A stretch of DNA of 64,000 nucleotides from Shinella sumterensis (lineage in GTDB: Bacteria; Pseudomonadota; Alphaproteobacteria; Rhizobiales; Rhizobiaceae). This document shows positions 56,509-64,000 of this stretch, in pieces. The notes under the pieces are model-generated. The model ran no database searches. It worked only from the letters and a program-made list of their open reading frames with translations, and was not told the DNA's origin. The DNA lies in the NCBI RefSeq assembly GCF_004514425.2, contig NZ_MYFN02000003.1:62001-126000 (forward strand), given 5' to 3'. Position 1 is the first letter of the stretch, and each line of letters starts with the position of its first letter. Position numbers and translations under genes: made by a program.

Positions 56509-56533
56509 TGGCGGGATCATCCCGCCATTTTTT
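56509..56533 (+). terminator. Terminator after znuA
   Basis: An 8-bp stem (TGGCGGGA / TCCCGCCA) with a TCA loop and TTTTTT after it. It separates znuA from the downstream GTPase gene, which has its own Zur box. Confidence 0.88.
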
Positions 56534-56545
56534 GGCCCCGCGAAT

Positions 56546-56558
56546 GTAATACTATAAC
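56546..56558. promoter_or_regulatory. Zur box 3 (before the COG0523 GTPase gene)
   Basis: GTAAT-ACT-ATAAC, a dyad with one mismatch, 15 bases before the GTPase ATG. It combines the halves of boxes 1 and 2. Confidence 0.62.
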
Positions 56559-56573
56559 GTAAGGGTAGATCGC

Positions 56574-57779
56574 ATGGACAACCGCCTCCCCGTTACCGTC
56601 CTCTCCGGTTTCCTCGGCGCCGGAAAGACGACGCTCATGAACCACGTGCTCAACAACCGCAGCGGTTTGCGCGTCGCCGTCATCGTCAACGACATGAGCG
56701 AGGTGAACATCGACGCCGCACTCATCCGCGATGGCGGGGCGGACCTGTCACGCACCGGCGAGCAGCTGGTGGAAATGACGAATGGCTGCATCTGTTGCAC
56801 GCTGCGCGACGACCTCCTCAAGGAGGTGCGCCGTCTCGCCGAAATGAAGCGCTTCGACTATCTGCTGATCGAATCCAGCGGCATTTCGGAGCCGCTGCCG
56901 GTCGCCACCACCTTCGACTTCCGCGACGAGGACGGCTGGAGCCTGTCGGATGTCGCCCGCCTCGACACGATGGTCACGGTGGTCGATGCCGCCAACCTTC
57001 TCAAGGATTACGGCTCGCAGGATTTCCTGGCAGAGCGCGGCGAAACGGCCGGCGAGGACGACAACCGCACGCTGGTGGAACTGCTGGTCGAGCAGATCGA
57101 GTTCGCGGACGTGGTCGTGCTCAACAAGACGGGTGCGGCGAGCCCCGCGGACCTGCTCGCCGCCCGCCAGATCATCGGCGGCCTGAACGGCGCGGCCCGC
57201 GTCATCGAGACCGATTTCGGCAGGGTCGCGCTGGCGGATATCCTCGGCACCGGCCTGTTCGATTTCCAGAAGGCGAGCGAACATCCGCTGTGGTTCAAGG
57301 AGCTGCACGGCTTCAAGGACCACGTTCCCGAAACCGGGGAATACGGCATCCGCTCCTTCGTCTACCGGGCGAAACGCCCGTTTCACCCCGCCCGCTTCAA
57401 GGCCTTCCTTGATGAGAGCTGGCCAGGCGTCATCCGCGCCAAGGGCTTCTTCTGGATCGCCACGCGGCCGCATCATGTCGGCGAGATGAGTCAGGCGGGC
57501 GCTCTGGTGCGCAGCGGCCGGCTCGGCCTGTGGTGGGCCTCGGTTCCTCAACAGCATTGGCCGCAGGACGAGGCGGCGCGGGAGGCCATCGCCCGCTCTT
57601 CCGATCCCGTCTGGGGCGACCGGCGGCAGGAACTCGTCTTCATCGGCGCGGACCCGATGGACGAGCACGACATCCGCCGCCGGCTCGACGCCTGCCTCGT
57701 CGCCGAAGAGACGTTCGAACCGGCGCGCTGGGCAAACCTGCCCGACCCCTTCCCGCTCTGGATGCGCCAGGCGGGGTGA
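56574..57779 (+). CDS. COG0523 (CobW/ZigA-type) GTPase, probable zinc metallochaperone
   Basis: A 401-residue G3E GTPase. Walker A is GFLGAGKTT, the metal motif CICC lies in [12 protein letters not shown], and NKTG is the guanine motif. A CobW C-terminal domain follows. Zinc-regulated members hand zinc to essential enzymes during starvation. Its own Zur-like box and position after znuA favour that role over cobalamin synthesis. Confidence 0.9.
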   Translation: MDNRLPVTVLSGFLGAGKTTLMNHVLNNRSGLRVAVIVNDMSEVNIDAALIRDGGADLSRTGEQLVEMTNGCICCTLRDDLLKEVRRLAEMKRFDYLLIESSGISEPLPVATTFDFRDEDGWSLSDVARLDTMVTVVDAANLLKDYGSQDFLAERGETAGEDDNRTLVELLVEQIEFADVVVLNKTGAASPADLLAARQIIGGLNGAARVIETDFGRVALADILGTGLFDFQKASEHPLWFKELHGFKDHVPETGEYGIRSFVYRAKRPFHPARFKAFLDESWPGVIRAKGFFWIATRPHHVGEMSQAGALVRSGRLGLWWASVPQQHWPQDEAAREAIARSSDPVWGDRRQELVFIGADPMDEHDIRRRLDACLVAEETFEPARWANLPDPFPLWMRQAG

Positions 57780-57792
57780 GGGATGTAAGGTG

Positions 57793-58926
57793 CTAGCGAA
57801 GCAGCGCGCGCGCCTCCTCGATGCCGAAGGCTTGCGGCTGGGTGCAGGTCGTGACGATATCGACCGCCCGGCCCTCCTCGGCGGAGCGCAGGATCGCCGT
57901 CAGCACGTCGATCGTGTGCAGCGAGCGGTCGAGCGAGCAGCGATAGTCGCGGCCCGTCGTCACGGCGTCCATCATGTCGGCAAGGCCGATGCCGCGGTAA
58001 TTGGCCTGTTTGCCCCAGTCGAACTGGTAGTTCTGGGCCGTCAGAGGATGATCCCAGACCGCGACCGCCTTCGGCTCCTTGTCGTTGCCGGCGACCTCGA
58101 CGGTGCCGCCGAAGAAATTCGGATCCGGCACGAAGACCGCGCCGTCGGTGCCGTAGAGCTCCATGTTCTGGTGGCGATGCGCCCACACGTCCCAGCTCGC
58201 CATCAGCGCGACCTGCGCGCCGCTGACGAATTCGAGCACGGCATGGATGTTCGTCAGCACCGCGACCGGCACGGCCTCGCCGAGCCGCGGGCCATTGGCG
58301 ATGATGCGCTCCTCGCGCGCCCGGTTGCCGAGCGCCACGACGCGCTTCACCGGGCCGACCAGGTTGACGAGGTTGTTGACGTAATAGGGCCCCATGTCGA
58401 GGATCGGCCCGCCGCCCGGCGCGAAGAAGAAGTCCGGGTTCGGATGCCAGCTCTCCATGCCCGGACCCAGCACATGCGCCGTGCCGGACATGATCTTGCC
58501 CACCCTGCCGCTGTCGATGAGGTGGCGCACGAACTGGTGCGATCCGCCGAGATAGGTGTCCGGCGCCGAGCCGACCTTCAGGCCGCTGGCATCGGCGATG
58601 CGGCGCAGATCCTCGCCCTGTTCGAGCGACAGCACGAAGGGCTTTTCCGAATAGACATGCTTGCCCGCCTCCAGCGCCTGCTTCGACACCGGGTAATGCG
58701 CTTCGGGGATGGTGAGGTTCACCACGACATCGACGTCGGGATTGGCCAGCAGCGCGCCGATCTCCTGCGCCGGCACGCCGAATTCCTCCGATCGCGCCGT
58801 CGAGGCCGCAGGGTTGATATCGGCGCAGGCGACGAGCTTCAGGTTCCTGAAGGTCGGGATCAGCCTGAAATAGGCGCCCGAGATATTGCCGCAGCCGATG
58901 ATGCCGACTCCGTATTCCTTGCTCAT
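57793..58926 (-). CDS. Gfo/Idh/MocA-family oxidoreductase
   Basis: A 377-residue NAD(P)-dependent dehydrogenase. The Rossmann motif is GIIGCGNISGAYF and the catalytic Lys lies in YSEKPFVLS; GGGPILDMGPYYV is the usual substrate-site motif. It follows a sugar isomerase-like gene by 11 bases in a mannoside operon. Substrate presumably a sugar or sugar acid. Confidence 0.92.
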   Translation of the reverse strand: MSKEYGVGIIGCGNISGAYFRLIPTFRNLKLVACADINPAASTARSEEFGVPAQEIGALLANPDVDVVVNLTIPEAHYPVSKQALEAGKHVYSEKPFVLSLEQGEDLRRIADASGLKVGSAPDTYLGGSHQFVRHLIDSGRVGKIMSGTAHVLGPGMESWHPNPDFFFAPGGGPILDMGPYYVNNLVNLVGPVKRVVALGNRAREERIIANGPRLGEAVPVAVLTNIHAVLEFVSGAQVALMASWDVWAHRHQNMELYGTDGAVFVPDPNFFGGTVEVAGNDKEPKAVAVWDHPLTAQNYQFDWGKQANYRGIGLADMMDAVTTGRDYRCSLDRSLHTIDVLTAILRSAEEGRAVDIVTTCTQPQAFGIEEARALLR

Positions 58927-58937
58927 GATGGCGGTCC

Positions 58938-59699
58938 TCAGAATGTCTTGACGGTCGCGATCGAGCGGGTGGCAAGCCGGGTGATGTCGCTCGGATTGTC
59001 ATGCTCGACGATGAAATGTCTGGCCGGCGTGCCCGCGAGCGCCTTGGCGAGATCGCCCCACGGCACCGTGCCATGGCCGACATCCGCCCAGCCGTCCTCG
59101 TCGGCGTTCTCGCCCGCCGGCGCGATGTCCTTGACGTGGACGGTGGTGATGCGGCTGCCGTATTTCTGGATCCAGGCGAAGGGGTCGGCCCCGCCGCGGA
59201 TGATCCACGCGATATCCGCCTCCCAGGTCAGATCCGGGCCGCCGGCGAAAAGATGATCCAGCGGCACGGTGCCGTCGGGCAGCGCGAAGAACTCGAAGTC
59301 GTGATTGTGCCAGCCGAACACGAGGCCCGCTTCGCGGATCGGCGCCCCGGCCTTCTGCAACCGCGCGCCCAGCGCATGCCAGCCCGCTGCATCGGTCGGG
59401 CGATGCTCCGGCAGCAGATAGGGGCAATAGACCGCCGTGATGCCGAGCGTGCGGCAGATGTCGAGCACACGCTGCGGCTGCGTCTCCAGCGTTTCGAGGC
59501 TGAAATGGGCGGTTGGCATGGTGAGGCCGTTGTTATCGAGGTCGGCCTTCACCTGCTGGATCGCCGCGTCGTCGAGCGTATCGTAAAGGGCGCTGTAGCC
59601 CTCGACCTCGCTGTAGCCGGCATCCGAGAGGATGCGGAACACTTCGGCGAAGGGCTGGAAATTGCGGGCGCTGTAAAGCTGGAAGCTGACGGTCTGCAT
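58938..59699 (-). CDS. Sugar phosphate isomerase/epimerase family protein
   Basis: A 253-residue TIM-barrel protein of the AP endonuclease 2/xylose isomerase-like group. Metal ligands are visible in VFGWHNHDFEF and in VHVKDIAPAGE. Often paired with Gfo/Idh dehydrogenases, as here. GGAAACCGCC precedes the ATG. It is 15 bases after the beta-mannosidase gene. Confidence 0.9.
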   Translation of the reverse strand: MQTVSFQLYSARNFQPFAEVFRILSDAGYSEVEGYSALYDTLDDAAIQQVKADLDNNGLTMPTAHFSLETLETQPQRVLDICRTLGITAVYCPYLLPEHRPTDAAGWHALGARLQKAGAPIREAGLVFGWHNHDFEFFALPDGTVPLDHLFAGGPDLTWEADIAWIIRGGADPFAWIQKYGSRITTVHVKDIAPAGENADEDGWADVGHGTVPWGDLAKALAGTPARHFIVEHDNPSDITRLATRSIATVKTF

Positions 59700-59714
59700 G
59701 GCGGTTTCCTTGGT

Positions 59715-62174
59715 TCAGTCTTGGTGGGTCTGGCACGCGTGAAGGTCGAGCCAGTGGAATGTCGGTTCCGCGCCGCGCTCGGACGGCGTGAAGACGAGTG
59801 TCTTTTGGGCGCCTGCCGTGAGGTCAAACGCGTTGTCCGACCAGCGGCCGGGCACGTCGGCCTCCAGCATGACGTGAAGCGCCAGGCCGTGTGCCGTGGC
59901 GGTGACAGTAAAACGGCCGTCGTCGCGCGGCGCGACGTCGAGCGTCAGGCCGGAGGCCTGGAGATCGAGCGCCTTGTAGGTGCCGGAGACATGGTGCCCC
60001 TCGCCCGCCATGCCGTTCGAGGCCTTGAAGGACCAGAACAGCAGCGCATCCTCGGGGAGATCCGCGGAAACGACGGAAAACAGCATTTCCGCCCTGTCCG
60101 GCCCGCAAGCGCCCTCGATGCTGCGATAGGGCCGGCGCTCGCCGGATAGCGAGACGAGCCATGTGTCGAGCGTGACGGTGACAGGTTCCGCCGTATCGTT
60201 GACCACCGAGAAACCGATCGTTTCGCCGTCCTTCGACGGAATGGCGGCGACGGCGACGGGCTGGAAGAAGCGGCGCACCATGTAGTGCATGGCCTTCCAG
60301 CTGCCGCCGTAATCGAGGCTCGACCAGGAGGCGACGGGCCAGGTGTCGTTGAGCTGCCAGTAGAGCGTGCCCATGCAATGGGGCTTCAGCGAGCGCCAGT
60401 ATTCCACGGCGGTGCGGATCGCGAGGCCCTGCTGGATTTGGCTGAGATAGACGAAGCTCGGAAAGTCCTTCGGGAAACGGAAGTAGCGGAACATCGTGCC
60501 GGCGATGCGCTCGTTGCCGCCGGCATTCTTCTGGTGGCTCTCCATCACGGGCGACGCGATGTTCATGTCCTCGGGGTCTGCGAAGCTCTGCATGACCGGC
60601 ATGGACGTGTAGGACTGGAAGCCGAATTCCGAGCAGAAGCGGGGGCTGACGGTCCGGTAATTGTCGAAGGACTTGTTCTCGTGCCAGACCGACCAGTAGT
60701 GCATGTCGCCGGAACCGTCGGCATGCCAGGCATCGGCGAAATCGAGATAGCCCGACGTCGGGCTCGACGGCCACCAGATCGCGCCGGGCGCCGCCTTCTT
60801 CATCGCCACTTCGATGGTACGGTTGAGGCGATCGTAGGAGACGAGGTAGCGGTCGCGATCCCGGCGGCTTTCCTCGAACCAGGTGAGCGCGCCAACCAGC
60901 TCGTTGTCGCCACACCACAGCACGATGGAGGGATGCGAGGCGAGCCGCCTGACCTGGTAGTCCACCTCCGCCGTCACATTGTCGAGGAAATCGACGGTCG
61001 AGGGATAGAGGTTGCAGGCGAACATGAAGTCCTGCCAGACCATCAGGCCGAGCTCGTCGCAGAGATCGTAGAACCAGTCCGGCTCGTAGAAGCCGCCGCC
61101 CCAGACACGCAGCATGTTCATGTTGGCGTCGACGGCCGATTGCAGCAGGTCGCGCACGGCGACCGGGTTGATGCGCGAGGGCAAGGCATCTGCGGGAATC
61201 CAATTTGCCCCACGGCAGAAGATTTCCCGGTCGTTGACCTTCAGCGCAAAACGGCTGCCCGCCTCGTCCTTGTCCGTGATCAGCTCCACCCGGCGCAGGC
61301 CGACGCGGCGCACGACGGTCTCCGTCGGCGTCTCGACGCGCACCGCATAGATCGCCTGCTCGCCGTGGCCGGCCGGCCACCAGAGCGCAGGCTTTTCGAT
61401 GCTGAACATGTGGGTGAGCTGGGTCTCGCCGGCGGCGACACCGATATCGAGCCGCACGCGCTCCTCGCCGAGCGCGAAATGCACCGGCAGGATGCCCGGC
61501 TCCTCGGCGTGGAAGGTCGCGGTGACATAGAGATCGACCGCGCCATCGGCATGATGGAACTGCCGGGTCGTGACATGCTCGATGCGCGCCACCTCAAGCC
61601 GGCGCAGCACGATTTCGCCATAGATGCCGAGCGGCGCGATGGCGATGTTCCAGTCCCAGCCGAAATGGCACTGCGGCTTGCGCAGCATGTTGCCGTTCGC
61701 GATCGGCGAATTGCTCGTCGACCACGGGATGAAGAACGGCTGTTCGGCTTGCCGCCGCGCGCCGGCTGCGATGCTGGAATGGATCAGCACCTTCAGCGTG
61801 TTTTCCCCCGCCTTCAGCGCCTCGGTCACGGCCGGCCGGTAGCGGCGGAAGCAATTGTCGGCATCGAGCATCAGAACGCCGTTGAGATAGACCGACGCCA
61901 CCGTGTCGATGCTGCCGATATCGAGATACCAGTCACCTTCCAGCGTTTCCGGCGGGAGGTCGAACGTGCGCTCGATCGCCCAGTCCTTCCCGGCCACCCA
62001 CCGCACGTCGCGCTCGTTGCGGCCGGCATAGGGATCGGGAATGAGGCCGGCGGCGATCAGCGCGCTGTGCACGTCGCCGGGCACGCGCATGGAGGCGGTG
62101 TGCATGGCGTCGGTGCTGGTGACGGTCCAGGTGCCGGAAAGGTCGATGGCGGTGATGTCGGATGCTTGGGTCAT
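59715..62174 (-). CDS. Beta-mannosidase (glycoside hydrolase family 2)
   Basis: An 819-residue intracellular GH2 enzyme; no signal peptide is seen. A sugar-binding beta domain opens the protein, and QCHFGWDWNIAIAPLGIYGE is typical for beta-mannosidases. The catalytic acid/base is Glu425 in WCGDNELVGA and the nucleophile Glu516 in CSEFGFQSY. It should cleave mannobiose or similar glycosides brought in by the ABC system upstream in the operon. Confidence 0.93.
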   Translation of the reverse strand: MTQASDITAIDLSGTWTVTSTDAMHTASMRVPGDVHSALIAAGLIPDPYAGRNERDVRWVAGKDWAIERTFDLPPETLEGDWYLDIGSIDTVASVYLNGVLMLDADNCFRRYRPAVTEALKAGENTLKVLIHSSIAAGARRQAEQPFFIPWSTSNSPIANGNMLRKPQCHFGWDWNIAIAPLGIYGEIVLRRLEVARIEHVTTRQFHHADGAVDLYVTATFHAEEPGILPVHFALGEERVRLDIGVAAGETQLTHMFSIEKPALWWPAGHGEQAIYAVRVETPTETVVRRVGLRRVELITDKDEAGSRFALKVNDREIFCRGANWIPADALPSRINPVAVRDLLQSAVDANMNMLRVWGGGFYEPDWFYDLCDELGLMVWQDFMFACNLYPSTVDFLDNVTAEVDYQVRRLASHPSIVLWCGDNELVGALTWFEESRRDRDRYLVSYDRLNRTIEVAMKKAAPGAIWWPSSPTSGYLDFADAWHADGSGDMHYWSVWHENKSFDNYRTVSPRFCSEFGFQSYTSMPVMQSFADPEDMNIASPVMESHQKNAGGNERIAGTMFRYFRFPKDFPSFVYLSQIQQGLAIRTAVEYWRSLKPHCMGTLYWQLNDTWPVASWSSLDYGGSWKAMHYMVRRFFQPVAVAAIPSKDGETIGFSVVNDTAEPVTVTLDTWLVSLSGERRPYRSIEGACGPDRAEMLFSVVSADLPEDALLFWSFKASNGMAGEGHHVSGTYKALDLQASGLTLDVAPRDDGRFTVTATAHGLALHVMLEADVPGRWSDNAFDLTAGAQKTLVFTPSERGAEPTFHWLDLHACQTHQD

Positions 62175-62227
62175 GGTTGTGTCTCTGACTTGCGATGTGC
62201 GGCGCCTCGTAGCGAGTTGCGGCGTCG

Positions 62228-62370
62228 CTTCTCCCCCTTCTCTCCTACGGGGAGAAGGTGCCGGCAGGCGGATGAGGGGGAGGCCACCAACTGAAAGAGC
62301 CGGAATATCGGCGTGTCCCCCCTCATCCGACCCTTCGGGCCACCTTCTCCCCGTGGGGGAGAAGGAAGGA
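62228..62370. repeat. RIME-like intergenic mosaic element
   Basis: Two copies of a sequence that starts CTTCTCCCC, contains ACGGGGAGAAGGTG and ends CGGATGAGGGGG face each other in inverted orientation (about 62228-62283 and 62312-62364). Each copy has its own short palindrome. This matches what I recall of the Rhizobium intergenic mosaic elements (RIME). It sits between the ABC ATPase and mannosidase genes. Confidence 0.75.
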
Positions 62371-62393
62371 CGGCAAGTGCAATCTCCACCATC

Positions 62394-63482
62394 CTAAATC
62401 CGCTCCTCCGTGCCCGCATCGAACAGCGAGGCCAGCCCCATGTCGAAGGAGAGCGACACGGCCGTGCCGGGCGCAAAACGCCTGTTGCCGGCAACGCGGA
62501 CGGCGAGCGTGTGGCCGGCATGTTCGAGCCACAGCAGGTTGTCGGCGCCCATCGGCTCCTCGATATCGACGCTCGCCTGGTGCGCCTTAGCACCGGCGCC
62601 ATCCTCGTCGACCTTCACATGCTCCGGGCGCACGCCCAGCACGACCTTGCGGCCGGCCGGAAGCGCTTCGCCGGCGGCATAGCCATCGAGCGGGAAATCC
62701 ACGCCGTTCGTGCTGAACACCGGCTTTCCACCCTTCTCCACGATCTCGCCGCGCAGGAAATTCATCGACGGCGAGCCGATGAAGCCGGCGACGAACATGT
62801 TCTTCGGCGCATTGTAGATCGTGTTGGGATCGGCGAGCTGCTGGATGACGCCGCTCTTCATGATGGCGATGCGGTCGGCGAGCGTCAGCGCCTCGATCTG
62901 GTCGTGCGTGACATAGATCATCGTGTTCTTCAGCGACTGGTGCAGCCGCTTGATCTCCACGCGCAGCTCCGACCGCAGCTTGGCATCGAGGTTTGAGAGC
63001 GGCTCGTCGAACAGGAAGACATCGACATCGCGCACCAGCGCCCGGCCGATCGCCACGCGCTGGCGCTGTCCGCCCGACAGTTCCGAGGGCTTGCGCTTCA
63101 AAAGCGGGCCGATCTGCAGGATTTCGGAGGCGCGGGCGACCCGCTTGTCGATCTCCGCGCGTGGCATGCGGGCGACCTGCAGGCCGAAGGAAAGGTTCTT
63201 CTCCACCGTCATCTGCGGATAGAGCGCATAGGACTGGAACACCATGCCGATGCCGCGGTCCTTGGGCTCCTCCCAGGTGACGTTCCTGTCCTTGATGAAG
63301 ATCTGCCCGCCGGTCGGCTCGAGCAGGCCGGCAATGCAGTTGAGCAGGGTCGACTTGCCGCAGCCGGATGAGCCGAGCAGCACGAGAAACTCGCCCTCGC
63401 CGATATCCAGATTGAGGTTTTCCAGCACGTTGACCGCGCCGAAGCTCAACGAAAGGTCCTTGATGGAGACGGATTTCTGCAT
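62394..63482 (-). CDS. Carbohydrate ABC transporter ATP-binding protein (UgpC/MalK-like)
   Basis: A 362-residue CUT1-type ATPase. Walker A is GSSGCGKST, the signature is LSGGQRQRVAIGRAL, Walker B is VFLFDEPLSNLD, and the C-terminal regulatory domain (TOBE-like, LGVRPEHVKVDEDG) is complete. It follows the permease gene by 3 bases. The partner binding protein is outside the window. Confidence 0.93.
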   Translation of the reverse strand: MQKSVSIKDLSLSFGAVNVLENLNLDIGEGEFLVLLGSSGCGKSTLLNCIAGLLEPTGGQIFIKDRNVTWEEPKDRGIGMVFQSYALYPQMTVEKNLSFGLQVARMPRAEIDKRVARASEILQIGPLLKRKPSELSGGQRQRVAIGRALVRDVDVFLFDEPLSNLDAKLRSELRVEIKRLHQSLKNTMIYVTHDQIEALTLADRIAIMKSGVIQQLADPNTIYNAPKNMFVAGFIGSPSMNFLRGEIVEKGGKPVFSTNGVDFPLDGYAAGEALPAGRKVVLGVRPEHVKVDEDGAGAKAHQASVDIEEPMGADNLLWLEHAGHTLAVRVAGNRRFAPGTAVSLSFDMGLASLFDAGTEERI

Positions 63483-63485
63483 GGC

Positions 63486-64000
63486 TTAACCCTTGACTGC
63501 GCCGGCGGCGATGCCGCGGACGAACAGGCGTCCCGACACGAAATAGACGATGAGCGGAACAGCCCCGGTGAGCAGTGTCGCGGCCATGTTGACGTTGTAT
63601 TCCTTCACCCCCTGGACGGAGTTGACGATGTTGTTGAGCTGCACGGTCATCGGGTAATATTCCGGCCGCGTGAACACGACGCCGAACAGGAAGTCGTTCC
63701 AGATGCCGGTGATCTGCAGGATCATTGCCACGACGAAAATTGGCAGCGACATGGGCAGCATGATGCGGAAATAGATCTGCCAGAACCCTGCCCCGTCGAT
63801 GCGCGCCGCCTTGAACAGCTCCTCCGGCAGGGAGGAGAAATAGTTTCGGAAGAGCAGCGTCAGGATCGGCATGCCGAAGATGGTGTGCACGATGACAAGG
63901 CCGGTCAGCGTGCCGTAGATGCCCATTTCCCGGAGCACGATGACGATCGGATAGATCATGACCTGATAGGGTATGAAGGCGCCGATGATGAGGATGGTGA
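63486..64000 (-). CDS. Carbohydrate ABC transporter permease (partial, C-terminal part)
   Basis: A CUT1-type MalG-like permease whose N-terminal part lies beyond the right edge; the frame stays open to the last base. The EAA loop is EELFKAARIDGAGFWQIYFR and is complete. The C-terminus ends FVRGIAAGAVKG, typical for this family. It leads into the ATPase gene of the same operon. Confidence 0.93.
   Translation of the reverse strand, partial: TILIIGAFIPYQVMIYPIVIVLREMGIYGTLTGLVIVHTIFGMPILTLLFRNYFSSLPEELFKAARIDGAGFWQIYFRIMLPMSLPIFVVAMILQITGIWNDFLFGVVFTRPEYYPMTVQLNNIVNSVQGVKEYNVNMAATLLTGAVPLIVYFVSGRLFVRGIAAGAVKG

Overview
The window is about 64 kb of GC-rich chromosomal DNA from an alphaproteobacterium, most likely a member of the Rhizobiaceae (Rhizobium/Sinorhizobium/Shinella-like). 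Signs of this are the usg gene, the moaA/mobA/mobB and cobT/cobS sets, a Zur-ZnuABC locus, diguanylate cyclases, a RIME-like intergenic mosaic element and a palindromic repeat of the common alphaproteobacterial type. Most genes are housekeeping or envelope genes in short operons. I see no rRNA, tRNA, CRISPR array or insertion sequence.

Layout: 1-6.4 kb holds an L,D-transpeptidase fragment, fumC, a diguanylate cyclase, a second L,D-transpeptidase, an M15 peptidase pair and a flavoprotein. 6.4-12 kb holds an alpha/beta hydrolase divergent from a MarR regulator, an LtrA/TMEM175 membrane pair and a KefB-type antiporter with a DUF971 protein. 12-15.3 kb holds molybdenum cofactor genes and a DMT exporter. 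15.6-20.4 kb holds a chemoreceptor and a repeat-rich OmpA-family protein. 20.7-23.3 kb is an amino-acid ABC uptake system without a local ATPase. 23.4-33.2 kb holds usg, a TPR-methyltransferase, a dehydrogenase, an Lrp regulator, a uracil-DNA glycosylase and nuclease pair, a histidine kinase, dgkA, cobT/cobS and a small DUF1289/aspartic protease operon. 33.3-44.5 kb holds exporters, an adenylyltransferase-like gene, an extensin-like lipoprotein, a GGDEF-EAL protein and a LysR/quinone-reductase pair. 44.5-47.7 kb is an unusually long uvrB.

The most interesting island is 47.7-49.4 kb, directly after uvrB. It is an AT-rich gene encoding a retron-type reverse transcriptase (NAxxH, YADD and VTG motifs) fused to a C-terminal TIR domain. 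Just upstream are a good sigma70-like promoter and a candidate msr-msd RNA bounded by an 11-bp perfect inverted repeat (a1/a2). The second repeat arm overlaps the apparent start of the protein gene. This looks like a compact, horizontally acquired retron-TIR anti-phage module. It is followed by its own terminator-like hairpin and by about 700 bp of gene-free DNA rich in palindromes.

From 50.1 kb onward come a hypothetical gene, a J-domain protein, dusA and a gamma-carbonic anhydrase. Next is the zinc locus: znuC-znuB-zur on one strand, with znuA and a COG0523 GTPase on the other. Three similar dyads (GTWAT-N3-ATWAC) in the promoters suggest one Zur regulon. The right end is a minus-strand carbohydrate operon: a CUT1 ABC permease (cut by the window edge), its ATPase, a beta-mannosidase, a sugar isomerase-like protein and a Gfo/Idh dehydrogenase, with a RIME-like element between the ATPase and the mannosidase.
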